Shown here piece by piece: positions 13,801 to 24,950 of a stretch of DNA of 64,000 nucleotides. Each line of letters begins with the position of its first letter. The first letter of the stretch is position 1. This DNA comes from Hydractinia symbiolongicarpus (taxonomy: Eukaryota > Cnidaria > Hydrozoa > Anthoathecata > Hydractiniidae): assembly GCF_029227915.1 (NCBI RefSeq), contig NC_079884.1, forward strand, positions 4,962,001 through 5,026,000, given 5' to 3'. Position numbers and translations under genes: made by a program. The notes under the pieces were generated by a model, which was not told the DNA's origin, ran no database searches, and saw only the letters and a list, made by a program, of their open reading frames with translations.

Positions 13801-13822
13801 TCAAAAATGTTTTCATTTTTGA
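13801..13822. other. Dyad in monomer (example): 9-bp arms, TTTT loop
   Basis: The arms TCAAAAATG (13801-13809) and CATTTTTGA (13814-13822) are exact reverse complements around TTTT. The dyad is present in monomers with 'gttttcaaaaatg'. It is shortened to about 7 bp where the sequence is 'gtttttaaaaatg' and broken in F and G monomers. It could form a hairpin in single-stranded DNA or RNA, or act as a binding site for a dimeric protein. Function is not shown. Confidence 0.8.
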
Positions 13823-13895
13823 TGAGACGCCTAATGAAACAGGTTTAATCGCCGGCAAACGAAAACCCGCGATTTCCCGTAAATCCCGGGCTTGG

Positions 13896-13909
13896 CCCGT
13901 ATAGTCGAA
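13896..13909 (-). other. CENP-B-box-like site in B monomer (imperfect)
   Basis: The minus strand reads TTCG-ACTATA-CGGG. The essential bases of the mammalian CENP-B box are TTCG, four bases, A, two bases, CGGG, which leaves seven bases between the two halves. Here there are six, so this is not a match to the known box. Only B-class monomers have TTCG; A-class monomers have 'tcaaaag' there. This is a resemblance, not a call of function. Confidence 0.3.
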
Positions 13910-15304
13910 TGTATACAAAGAAAGTACCCTGTGAGTAAACTCATTTCCAGAACGATTTTTTAATTTATTTTTTCAACACTAAAACGCATGAGACTTGTAG
14001 TTTTCAAAAATGTTTTCATTTTTGATGACACGCTTAATGAAAGAGGTTTAATCGCCGGCAAACGAAAACCCGAGATTTCCCGTAAATCCCGGGCTTGGCC
14101 CGTATAGTCAAAAGTATACAAAGATAGTACCCAGGGAGTAAACTCATTTCCCGAACGATTTTTTAATTTATTTTTTCACCACTAAAACGCGTGAGACTTG
14201 TAGTTTTCAAAAATGTTTTCATTTTTGATGAGACGCTGAATAAAAGAAATTTAATCGCCGGCAAACGAAAACCTGCGATTTCCCGTAAATCCCGGACTCG
14301 GCCCGTATAGTCAAAAGTATACAAAGAAAGTACCCAGGGAGTAAACTAATTTCCCAAACGATTTTTTGAATTATTATTTCACCACTAAAGCCCATGAGAC
14401 TTGTAGTTTTTAAAAATGTTTTCATTTTTGATGAGACGCTGAATAAAAGAAGTTTAATCGCCGGCAAACGAAAACTCGCGACTTCCCGTAAATCCCGGAC
14501 TCGGCCCGTATAGTCAAAAGTATACAAAGAAAGTACCCAGGGAGTAAACTCATTTCCCGAACGATTTTTTAAATTATTATTTCACCACTAAAGCCCATGA
14601 GACTTGTAGTATTTAAAAATATTTTCATTTTTGATGAGACGCTGAATAAAAGAAGTTTAATCGCCGGCAAACGAAAACCCGCGACTTCCCGTAAATCCCG
14701 GACTCGGCCCGTATAGTCAAAAGTATACAAAGAAAGTACCCAGGGAGTAAACTCATTTCTCGAACGATTTTTTAAATTATTTTTTCAACACTAAAACGCA
14801 TGAGACTTGTAGTTTTCAAAAATGTTTTCATTTTTGATGAGACGCTGAATAAAAGAAGTTTAATAGCCGGCAAACGAAAACCAGCGATTTCCCATAAATC
14901 CCGGACTCGGCCCGTATAGTCAAAAGTATACAAAGAAAGTACCCGGGGTTTAAACTCATTTCCCGAACGATTTTTTAAGTTATTATTTCACCACTAAAGC
15001 CCATGAGACTTGTAGTTTTTAAAAATGTTTTCATTTTTGATGAGACGCTGAATAAAAGAAGTTTAATTGCCGGCAAACGAAAACCCGCGACTTCCCGTAA
15101 ATCCCGAACTCGGCCCGTATAGTCAAAAGTATACAAAGAAAGTACGCAGGGAGTAAACTCATTTCCCGAACGATTTTTTAAATTAATTTTCACAACTAAA
15201 TCGCATGAGACTTTTAGTTTTCAAAAATGTTTTCATTTTTGATGAGACGCTGAATAAAAGAAATTTAATCGCCGGCAAACGAAAACCTGCGATTTCCCGT
15301 AAAT

Positions 15305-15710
15305 CCCGGGCTTGGCCCGTATAGTCGAATGTATACAAAGAAAGTACCCTGTGAGTAAACTCATTTCCGAAACGATTTTTTCAATTATCATTTCACCACT
15401 AAAACGCACGAGACTTGCAGTTTTCAAAAATGTTTTCATTTTTGATGAGACGCTTAATGAAACAGGTTTAATCGCCGGCAAACGAAAACCCGCGATTTCC
15501 CGTAAATCCCGGGCTTGGCCCGTATAGTCGAATGTATACAAAGAAAGTACCCTGTGAGTAAACTCATTTCCGAAACGATTTTTTCAATTATCATTTCACC
15601 ACTAAAACGCACGAGACTTGCAGTTTTCAAAAATGTTTTCATTTTTGATGAGACGCTTAATGAAACAGGTTTAATCGCCGGCAAACGAAAACCCGCGATT
15701 TCCCGTAAAT
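15305..15710 (+). repeat. Single-monomer tandem duplication, B type (203 bp)
   Basis: Two adjacent B monomers share the private change 'aaaacgcacgagacttgcag' (tgcag at 15416 and 15619, exactly 203 bp apart) and look identical. A step of one monomer is the smallest unit of array growth by unequal exchange or replication slippage. The same 'cacgag' change reappears near 21497, so this monomer was also copied into the 20-22 kb HOR. Confidence 0.85.
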
Positions 15711-16024
15711 CCCGGGCTTGGCCCGTATAGTCGAATGTATACAAAGAAAGTACCCTGTGAGTAAACTCATTTCCAGAACGATTTTTTAATTTATTTTTTC
15801 AACACTAAAACGCATGAGACTTGTAGTTTTCAAAAATGTTTTCATTTTTGATGACACGCTTAATGAAAGAGGTTTAATCGCCGGCAAACGAAAACCTGAG
15901 ATTTCCCGTAAATCCCGGGCTTGGCCCGTATAGTCAAAAGTATACAAAGATAGTACCCAGGGAGTAAACTCATTTCCCGAACGATTTTTTAATTTATTTT
16001 TTCACCACTAAAACGCATGAGACT

Positions 16025-16227
16025 TGTAGTTTTCAAAAATGTTTTCATTTTTGATGAGACGCTGAATAAAAGAAGTTTAATCGCCGGCAAACGAAAACCC
16101 GCGACTTCCCGTAAATCCCGGACTCGGCCCGTATAGTCAAAAGTATACAAAGAAAGAACCCAGGGAGTAAACTCATTTCCCGAACGATTTTTTAAATTAT
16201 TATTTCACCACTAAAGCCCATGAGACT
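16025..16227 (+). repeat. Reference A-type monomer (203 bp)
   Basis: This representative copy of the commonest class runs from one 'tgtag' landmark to the next. Its diagnostic bases are 'gctgaataaaagaag', 'ggactcggcccgtatag', 'tcaaaagtatac', 'acccagggag' and 'tcccgaacg'. It carries one private change, 'gaaagaacc' in place of 'gaaagtacc'. The consensus of this class has 77 G+C in 203 bases, about 38%. The A class occurs through the whole window. The phase chosen for the monomer start is arbitrary. Confidence 0.9.
16098..16131 (+). other. Four CCCG elements at about helical spacing (example)
   Basis: CCCG begins at 16098, 16108, 16117 and 16128, so the steps are 10, 9 and 11 bp. The arrangement is kept in most A and B monomers; B adds a CCCGGG palindrome at the third element. 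Motifs one turn apart would face the same side of the helix. This could reflect an old decamer sub-repeat or a constraint from protein or nucleosome binding. Confidence 0.75.
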
Positions 16228-16430
16228 TGTAGTATTTAAAAATATTTTCATTTTTGATGAGACGCTGAATAAAAGAAGTTTAATCGCCGGCAAACGAAAA
16301 CCCGCGACTTCGCGTAAATCCCGGACTCGGCCCGTATAGTCAAAAGTATACAAAGAAAGTACCCAGGGAGTAAACTCATTTCTCGAACGATTTTTTAAAT
16401 TATTTTTTCACCACTAAAACGCATGAGACT
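16228..16430 (+). repeat. Reference F-type monomer with altered dyad (203 bp)
   Basis: The start of the monomer reads 'tagtatttaaaaatattttc' in place of 'tagttttcaaaaatgttttc'. Three substitutions break the inverted repeat found in other classes. F copies recur at about 10553, 12988, 14610, 17450, 18870, 19682, 20290 and 23740. They are dense at 56.9-59.3 kb, with a last one near 60225. They usually carry 'ctaaagcccatgag' just upstream and 'cgcgacttcccg' within. Confidence 0.85.
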
Positions 16431-18383
16431 TGTAGTTTTCAAAAATGTTTTCATTTTTGATGAGACGCTGAATAAAAGAAGTTTAATAGCCGGCAAATGA
16501 AAACCTGCGATTTCCCATAAATCCCGGACTCGGCCCGTATAGTCAAAAGTATACAAAGAAAGTACCCGGGGTTTAAACTCATTTCCCGAACGATTTTTTA
16601 AATTATTATTTCACCACTAAAGCCCATGAGACTTGTAGTTTTTAAAAATGTTTTCATTTTTGATGAGACGCTGAATAAAAGAAGTTTAATTGCCGGCAAA
16701 CGAAAACCCGCGACTTCCCGTAAATCCCGGGCTTGGCCCGTATAGTCGAATGTATACAAAGAAAGTACCCTGTGAGTAAACTCATTTCCAGAACGATTTT
16801 TTAATTTATTTTTTCAACACTAAAACGCATGAGACTTGTAGTTTTCAAAAATGTTTTCATTTTTGATGAGACGCTTAATGAAAGAGGTTTAATCGCCGGC
16901 AAACGAAAACCCGAGATTTCCCGTAAATCCCGGGCTTGGCCCGTATAGTCAAAAGTATACAAAGAAAGTACCCTGTGAGTAAACTCATTTCCCGAACGAT
17001 TTTTTAAATTAATTTTTCACCACTAAAACGCATGAGACTTGTAGTTTTTAAAAATGTTTTTATTTTTGATGAGACGCTGAATAAAAGAAGTTTAATCGCC
17101 GGTAAACGAAAACCTGCGATTTCCCGTAAATCCCGGATTCGGCCCGTATAGTCAAAAGTATACAAAGAAAGTACCCTGTGAGTAAACTCATTTTCAGAAC
17201 GATTTTTTAATTTATTTTTTCAACACTAAAACGCATGAGACTTGTAGTTTTCAAAAATGTTTTCATTTTTGATGACACGCTTAATGAAAGAGGTTTAATC
17301 GCCGGCAAACGAAAACCCGAGATTTCCCGTAAATCCCGGACTCGGCCCGTATAGTCAAAAGTATACAAAGAAAGTACCCAGGGAGTAAACTCATTTCCCG
17401 AACGATTTTTTAAATTATTATTTCACCACTAAAGCCCATGACACTTGTAGTATTTAAAAATATTTTCATTTTTGATGAGACGCTGAATAAAAGAAGTTTA
17501 ATCGCCGGCAAACGAAAACCCGCGACTTCCCGTAAATCCCGGACTCGGCCCGTATAGTCAAAAGTATACAAAGAAAGTACCCAGGGAGTAAACTCATTTC
17601 TCGAACGATTTTTTAAATTATTTTTTCACCACTAAAACGCATGAGACTTGTAATTTTCAAAAATGTTTTCATTTTTGATGAGACGCTGAATAAAAGAAGT
17701 TTATTAGCCGGCAAACGAAAACCTGCGATTTCCCATAAATCCCGGACTCGGCCCGTATAGTCAAAAGTATACAAAGAAAGTACCCGGGGTTTAAACTCAT
17801 TTCCCGAACGATTTTTTAAATTATTATTTCACCACTAAAGCCCATGAAACTTGTAGTTTTTAAAAATGTTTTCATTTTTGATGAGACGCTGAATAAAAGA
17901 AGTTTAATTGCCGGCAAACGAAAACCCGCGACTTCCCGTAAATCCCGAACTCGGCCCGTATAGTCAAAAGTATACAAAGAAAGTACGCAGGGAGTAAACT
18001 CATTTCCCGAACGATTTTTTAAATTTATTTTCACCACTAAATCGCATGAGACTTGTAGTTTTCAGAAATGTTTTCATTTTTGATGAGACGTTTAATGAAA
18101 GTTGTTTAATCGCCAGCAAACAAAAACCCGCGATTTCCCGTAAATCCTGGGCTTGGCCCGTATAGTCGAATGTATACAAAGAAAGTACCCTGTGAGTAAA
18201 CTCATTTCCGAAACGATTTTTTCAATTATCATTTCACCACTAAAACGCATGAGACTTGTAGTTTTCAAAAATGTTTTCATTTTTGATGACACGCTTAATG
18301 AAAGAGGTTTAATCGCCGGCAAACGAAAACCCGAGATTTCCCGTAAATCCCGGGCTTGGCCCGTATAGTCAAAAGTATACAAA

Positions 18384-20007
18384 GATAGTACCCAGGGAGT
18401 AAACTCATTTCCCGAACGATTTTTTAATTTATTTTTTCACCACTAAAACGCGTGAGACTTGTAGTTTTCAAAAATGTTTTCATTTTTGATGAGACGCTGA
18501 ATAAAAGAAATTTAATCGCCGGCAAACGAAAAGCTGCGATTTCCCGTAAATCCCGGACTCGGCCCGTATAGTCAAAAGTATACAAAGAAAGTACCCAGGG
18601 AGTAAACTAATTTCCCAAACGATTTTTTGAATTATTATTTCACCACTAAAGCCCATGAGACTTGTAGTTTTTAAAAATGTTTTCATTTTTGATGAGACGC
18701 TGAATAAAAGAAGTTTAATCGCCGGCAAACGAAAACTCGCGACTTCCCGTAAATCCCGGACTCGGCCCGTATAGTCAAAAGTATACAAAGAAAGTACCCA
18801 GGGAGTAAACTCATTTCCCGAACGATTTTTTAAATTATTATTTCACCACTAAAGCCCATGAGACTTGTAGTATTTAAAAATATTTTCATTTTTGATGAGA
18901 CGCTGAATAAAAGAAGTTTAATCGCCGGCAAACGAAAACCCGCGACTTCCCGTAAATCCCGGATTCGGCCCGTATAGTCAAAAGTATACAAAGAAAGTAC
19001 CCAGGGAGTAAACTCATTTCTCGAACGATTTTTAAAGTTATTTTTTCACCACTAAAACGCATGAGACTTGTAGTTTTCAAAAATGTTTTCATTTTTGATG
19101 AGACGCTGAATAAAAGAGGTTTAATAGCCGGCAAACGAAAACCTGCGATTTCCCATAAATCCCGGACTCGGCCCGTATAGTCAAAAGTATACAAAGATAG
19201 TACCCAGGGAGTAAACTCATTTCCCGAACGATTTTTTAATTTATTTTTTCACCACTAAAACGCGTGAGACTTGTAGTTTTCAAAAATGTTTTCATTTTTG
19301 ATGAGACGCTGAATAAAAGAAATTTAATCGCCGGCAAACGAAAAGCTGCGATTTCCCGTAAATCCCGGACTCGGCCCGTATAGTCAAAAGTATACAAAGA
19401 AAGTACCCAGGGAGTAAACTAATTTCCCAAACGATTTTTTGAATTATTATTTCACCACTAAAGCCCATGAGACTTGTAGTTTTTAAAAATGTTTTCATTT
19501 TTGATGAGACGCTGAATAAAAGAAGTTTAATCGCCGGCAAACGAAAACTCGCGACTTCCCGTAAATCCCGGACTCGGCCCGTATAGTCAAAAGTATACAA
19601 AGAAAGTACCCAGGGAGTAAACTCATTTCCCGAACGATTTTTTAAATTATTATTTCACCACTAAAGCCCATGAGACTTGTAGTATTTAAAAATATTTTCA
19701 TTTTTGATGAGACGCTGAATAAAAGAAGTTTAATCGCCGGCAAACGAAAACCCGCGACTTCCCGTAAATCCCGGATTCGGCCCGTATAGTCAAAAGTATA
19801 CAAAGAAAGTACCCAGGGAGTAAACTCATTTCTCGAACGATTTTTAAAGTTATTTTTTCACCACTAAAACGCATGAGACTTGTAGTTTTCAAAAATGTTT
19901 TCATTTTTGATGAGACGCTGAATAAAAGAGGTTTAATAGCCGGCAAACGAAAACCTGCGATTTCCCATAAATCCCGGACTCGGCCCGTATAGTCAAAAGT
20001 ATACAAA
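18384..20007 (+). repeat. 4-mer HOR, two tandem copies (period 812 bp)
   Basis: Copy 1 is 18384-19195 and copy 2 is 19196-20007. 'gatagtaccc' recurs at 18384 and 19196. The private changes 'cgaaaagctgcg' (near 18529 and 19341) and 'cgatttttaaagttatt' recur at the same spacing. I saw no differences between the copies by eye. The last monomer is repeated once more at about 20008-20220 with 'tttttaaaattatt'. Confidence 0.9.
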
Positions 20008-20369
20008 GAAAGTACCCAGGGAGTAAACTCATTTCTCGAACGATTTTTAAAATTATTTTTTCACCACTAAAACGCATGAGACTTGTAGTTTTCAAAAATG
20101 TTTTCATTTTTGATGAGACGCTGAATAAAAGAGGTTTAATAGCCGGCAAACGAAAACCTGCGATTTACCGAAAATCCCGGACTCGGCCCGTATAGTCAAA
20201 AGTATACAAAGAAAGTACCCAGGGAGTAAACTCATTTCCCGAACGATTTTTTAAATTATTATTTCACCACTAAAGCCCATGAGACTTGTAGTATTTAAAA
20301 ATATTTTCATTTTTGATGAGACGCTGAATAAAAGAAGTTTAATCGCCGGCAAACGAAAACCCGCGACTT

Positions 20370-22195
20370 CGCGTAAATCCCGGACTCGGCCCGTATAGTC
20401 AAAAGTATACAAAGAAAGTACCCAGGGAGTAAACTCATTTCTCGAACGATTTTTTAAATTATTTTTTCACCACTAAAACGCATGAGACTTGTAGTTTTCA
20501 AAAATGTTTTCATTTTTGATGAGACGCTGAATAAAAGAAGTTTAATAGCCGGCAAACGAAAACCTGCGATTTCCCATAAATCCCGGACTCGGCCCGTATA
20601 GTCAAAAGTATACAAAGAAAGTACCCGGGGTTTAAACTCATTTCCCGAACGATTTTTTAAATTATTATTTCACCACTAAAGCCCATGAGACTTGTAGTTT
20701 TTAAAAATGTTTTCATTTTTGATGAGACGCTGAATAAAAGAAGTTTAATTGCCGGCAAACGAAAACCCGCGACTTCCCGTAAATCCCGAGCTCGGCCCGT
20801 ATAGTCAAAAGTATACAAAGAAAGTACGCAGGGAGTAAACTCATTTCCCGAACGATTTTTTAAATTAATTTTCACCACTAATTCGCAAGAGACTTGTAGT
20901 TTTCAGAAATGTTTTCATTTTTGATGAGACGTTTAATGAAAGTTGTTTAATCGCCAGCAAACAAAAACCCGCGATTTCCCGTAAATCCTGGGCTTGGCCC
21001 GTATAGTCGAATGTATACAAAGAAAGTACCCTGTGAGTAAACTCATTTCCGAAACGATTTTTTCAATTATCATTTCACCACTAAAACGCATGAGACTTGC
21101 AGTTTTCAAAAATGTTTTCATTTTTGATGAGACGCTTAATGAAACAGGTTTAATCGCCGGCAAACGAAAACCCGCGATTTCCCGTAAATCCCGGGCTTGG
21201 CCCGTATAGTCGAATGTATACAAAGAAAGTACCCTGTGAGTAAACTCATTTCCAGAACGATTTTTTAATTTATTTTTTCAACACTAAAACGCATGAGACT
21301 TGTAGTTTTTAAAAATGTTTTCATTTTTGATGAGACGCTTAATGAAAGAGGTTTAATCGCCGGCAAACGAAAACCCGAGATTTCCCGTAAATCCCGGGCT
21401 TGGCCCGTATAGTCGAATGTATACAAAGAAAGTACCCTGTGGGTAAACTCATTTCCGAAACGATTTTTTCAATTATCATTTCACCACTAAAACGCACGAG
21501 ACTTGCAGTTTCCAAAAATGTTTTCATTTTTGATGAGACGCTTAATGAAACAGGTTTAATCGCCGGCAAACGAAAACCCGCGATTTCCCGTAAATCCCGG
21601 GCTTGGCCCGTATAGTCGAATGTATACAAAGAAAGTACCCTGTGAGTAAACTCATTTCCAGAACGATTTTTTAATTTATTTTTTCAACACTAAAACGCAT
21701 GAGACTTGTAGTTTTCAAAAATGTTTTCATTTTTGATGACACGCTTAATGAAAGAGGTTTAATCGCCGGCAAACGAAAACCTGAGATTTCCCGTAAATCC
21801 CGGGCTTGGCCCGTATAGTCAAAAGTATACAAAGATAGTACCCAGGGAGTAAACTCATTTCCCGAACGATTTTTTAATTTATTTTTTCACCACTAAAACG
21901 CATGAGACTTGTAGTTTTCAAAAATGTTTTCATTTTTGATGAGACGCTGAATAAAAGAAATTTAATCGCCGGCAAACGAAAACCTGCGATTTCCCGTAAA
22001 TCCCGGACTCGGCCCGTATAGTCAAAAGTATACAAAGAAAGTACCCAGGGAGTAAACTAATTTCCCAAACAATTTTTTGAATTATTATTTCACCACTAAA
22101 GCCCATGAGACTTGTAGTTTTTAAAAATGTTTTCATTTTTGATGAGACGCTGAATAAAAGAAGTTTAATCGCCGGCAAACGAAAACCCGCGACTT
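20370..22195 (+). repeat. 9-mer HOR copy 1 of a three-copy set
   Basis: The marker 'gcgacttcgcgtaaatcc' and the monomer with 'cactaattcgcaagagac' (near 20878) define this unit. They recur 1826 bp later. Compared with copy 2, it carries two extra monomers after the B pair, around 21405-21810 and including the 'cacgag' B copy. It lacks one F monomer later in the unit, so the net length is nine monomers. Confidence 0.8.
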
Positions 22196-23818
22196 CGCGT
22201 AAATCCCGGACTCGGCCCGTATAGTCAAAAGTATACAAAGAAAGTACCCAGGGAGTAAACTCACTTCTCGAACGATTTTTTAAATTATTTTTTCACCACT
22301 AAAACGCATGAGACTTGTAGTTTTCAAAAATGTTTTCATTTTTGATGAGACGCTGAATAAAAGAAGTTTAATAGCCGGCAAACGAAAACCTGCGATTTCC
22401 CATAAATCCCGGACTCGGCCCGTATAGTCAAAAGTATACAAAGAAAGTACCCGGGGTTTAAACTCATTTCCCGAACGATTTTTTAAATTATTATTTCACC
22501 ACTAAAGCCCATGAGACTTGTAGTTTTTAAAAATGTTTTCATTTTTGATGAGACGCTGAATAAAAGAAGTTTAATTGCCGGCAAACGAAAACCCGCGACT
22601 TCCCGTAAATCCCGAGCTCGGCCCGTATAGTCAAAAGTATACAAAGAAAGTACGCAGGGAGTAAACTCATTTCCCGAACGATTTTTTAAATTAATTTTCA
22701 CCACTAATTCGCAAGAGACTTGTAGTTTTCAGAAATGTTTTCATTTTTGATGAGACGTTTAATGAAAGTTGTTTAATCGCCAGCAAACAAAAACCCGCGA
22801 TTTCCCGTAAATCCTGGGCTTGGCCCGTATAGTCGAATGTATACAAAGAAAGTACCCTGTGAGTAAACTCATTTCCGAAACGATTTTTTCAATTATCATT
22901 TCACCACTAAAACGCATGAGACTTGCAGTTTTCAAAAATGTTTTCATTTTTGATGAGACGCTTAATGAAACAGGTTTAATCGCCGGCAAACGAAAACCCG
23001 CGATTTCCCGTAAATCCCGGGCTTGGCCCGTATAGTCGAATGTATACAAAGAAAGTACCCTGTCAGTAAACTCATTTCCAGAACGATTTTTTAATTTATT
23101 TTTTCAACACTAAAACGCATGAGACTTGTAGTTTTTAAAAATGTTTTCATTTTTGATGAGACGCTTAATGAAAGAGGTTTAATCGCCGGCAAACGAAAAC
23201 CCGAGATTTCCCGTAATTCCCGGGCTTGGCCCGTATAGTCAAAAGTATACAAAGATAGTACCCAGGGAGTAAACTCATTTCCCGAACGATTTTTTAATTT
23301 ATTTTTTCACCACTAAAACGCATGAGACTTGTAGTTTTCAAAAATGTTTTCATTTTTGATGAGACGCTGAATAAAAGAAATTTAATCGCCGGCAAACGAA
23401 AACCTGCGATTTCCCGTAAATCCCGGACTCGGCCCGTATAGTCAAAAGTATACAAAGAAAGTACCCAGGGAGTAAACTAATTTCCCAAACGATTTTTTGA
23501 ATTATTATTTCACCACTAAAGCCCATGAGACTTGTAGTTTTTAAAAATGTTTTCATTTTTGATGAGACGCTGAATAAAAGAAGTTTAATCGCCGGCAAAC
23601 GAAAACCCGCGACTTCCCGTAAATCCCGGACTCGGCCCGTATAGTCAAAAATATACAAAGAAAGTACCCAGGGAGTAAACTCATTTCCCGAACGATTTTT
23701 TAAATTATTATTTCACCACTAAAGCCCATGAGACTTGTAGTATTTAAAAATATTTTCATTTTTGATGAGACGCTGAATAAAAGAAGTTTAATCGCCGGCA
23801 AACGAAAACTCGCGACTT
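22196..23818 (+). repeat. 8-mer HOR copy 2 of the set
   Basis: The markers 'gcgacttcgcg' and 'cactaattcgcaagagac' (near 22704) recur here, and again 1623 bp later (8 monomers). It has a single B monomer group where copy 1 has two. It has an extra F monomer near 23740 carrying 'gaaaactcgcgacttcgcg'. Confidence 0.8.
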
Positions 23819-24950
23819 CGCGTAAATCCCGGACTCGGCCCGTATAGTCAAAAGTATACAAAGAAAGTACCCAGGGATTAAACTCATTTCTCGAACGATT
23901 TTTTAAATTATTTTTTCACCACTAAAACGCATGAGACTTGTAGTTTTCAAAAATGTTTTCATTTTTGATGAGACGCTGAATAAAAGAAGTTTAATAGCCG
24001 GCAAACGAAAACCTGCGATTTCCCATAAATCCCGGACTCGGCCCGTATAGTCAAAAGTATACAAAGAAAGTACCCGGGGTTTAAACTCATTTCCCGAACG
24101 ATTTTTTAAATTATTATTTCACCACTAAAGCCCATGAGACTTGTAGTTTTTAAAAATGTTTTCATTTTTGATGAGACGCTGAATAAAAGAAGTTTAATTG
24201 CCGGCAAACAAAAACCCGCGACTTCCCGTAAATCCCGAGCTCGGCCCGTATAGTCAAAAGTATACAAAGAAAGTACGCAGGGAGTAAACTCATTTCCCGA
24301 ACGATTTTTTAAATTAATTTTCACCACTAATTCGCAAGAGACTTGTAGTTTTCAGAAATGTTTTCATTTTTGATGAGACGTTTAATGAAAGTTGTTTAAT
24401 CGCCAGCAAACAAAAACCTGCGATTTCCCGTAAATCCTGGGCTTGGCCCGTATAGTCGAATGTATACAAAGAAAGTACCCTGTGAGTAAACTCATTTCCG
24501 AAACGATTTTTTCAATTATCATTTCACCACTAAAACGCATGAGACTTGCAGTTTTCAAAAATGTTTTCATTTTTGATGAGACGCTTAATGAAACAGGTTT
24601 AATCGCCGGCAAACGAAAACCCGCGATTTCCCGTAAATCCCGGGCTTGGCCCGTATAGTCGAATGTATACAAAGAAAGTACCCTGTGAGTAAACTCATTT
24701 CCAGAACGATTTTTTAATTTATTTTTTCAACACTAAAACGCATGAGACTTGTAGTTTTCAAAAATGTTTTCATTTTTGATGAGACGCTTAATGAAAGAGG
24801 TTTAATCGCCGGCAAACGAAAACCCGAGATTTCCCGTAAATCCCGGGCTTGGCCCGTATAGTCAAAAGTATACAAAGATAGTACCCATGGAGTAAACTCA
24901 TTTCCCGAACGATTTTTTAATTTATTTTTTCACCACTAAAACGCATGAGA
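23819..24950 (+). repeat. Partial HOR copy 3 of the set
   Basis: It starts with the same 'cttcgcgtaaatcc' marker and contains 'cactaattcgcaagagac' near 24327. It follows copy 2 in monomer order to about 24950 and then departs. Private changes include 'gcaaacaaaaacccgcgac' near 24205 and 'acccatggag' near 24881. Confidence 0.75.

Larger units (their letters stand above)
13793..13995 (+). repeat. Reference B-type monomer (203 bp)
   Basis: Here the landmark reads 'tgcag'. The copy carries the linked B-class bases: 'aatgaaacaggtttaatcg', 'cccgggcttggcccgtatag', 'tcgaatgtatac', 'accctgtgag' and 'tccagaacg', with 'tcaacac' in the downstream T-tract segment. The B diagnostics travel together from 'gggcttgg' through 'ccctgtg', about 50 bp, so B is a distinct lineage and not scattered point mutation. 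Hybrids exist: some copies have 'gggcttgg' with 'tcaaaag', for example around 2936-2960. These point to recombination or conversion between classes. Confidence 0.85.
11760..14194 (+). repeat. 12-mer HOR, copy 2 (period 2435 bp)
   Basis: This is the tandem partner of 9325-11759. Both end in a monomer with the rare 'aaaacgcgtgagacttg' (near 11754 and 14189), after which the sequences part. Within it, about 12740-13570 is used again at 14360-15190 (offset 1623 bp, 8 monomers) and at 17205-18245 (offset 4464 bp, 22 monomers). Pieces of this HOR therefore seeded the next region. Confidence 0.9.
14195..18383 (+). repeat. Mixed satellite region built from pieces of the upstream 12-mer
   Basis: Monomers of A, B, E-like ('gaataaaagaaatttaatcg') and F type follow one another without one fixed HOR period. 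Segments match the upstream 12-mer at offsets of 1623 bp (14360-15190) and 4464 bp (17205-18245). 'tttaaactcatttcc' after 'acccgggg' marks the monomer next to each F group. I see no gene or unique sequence here. Confidence 0.8.
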
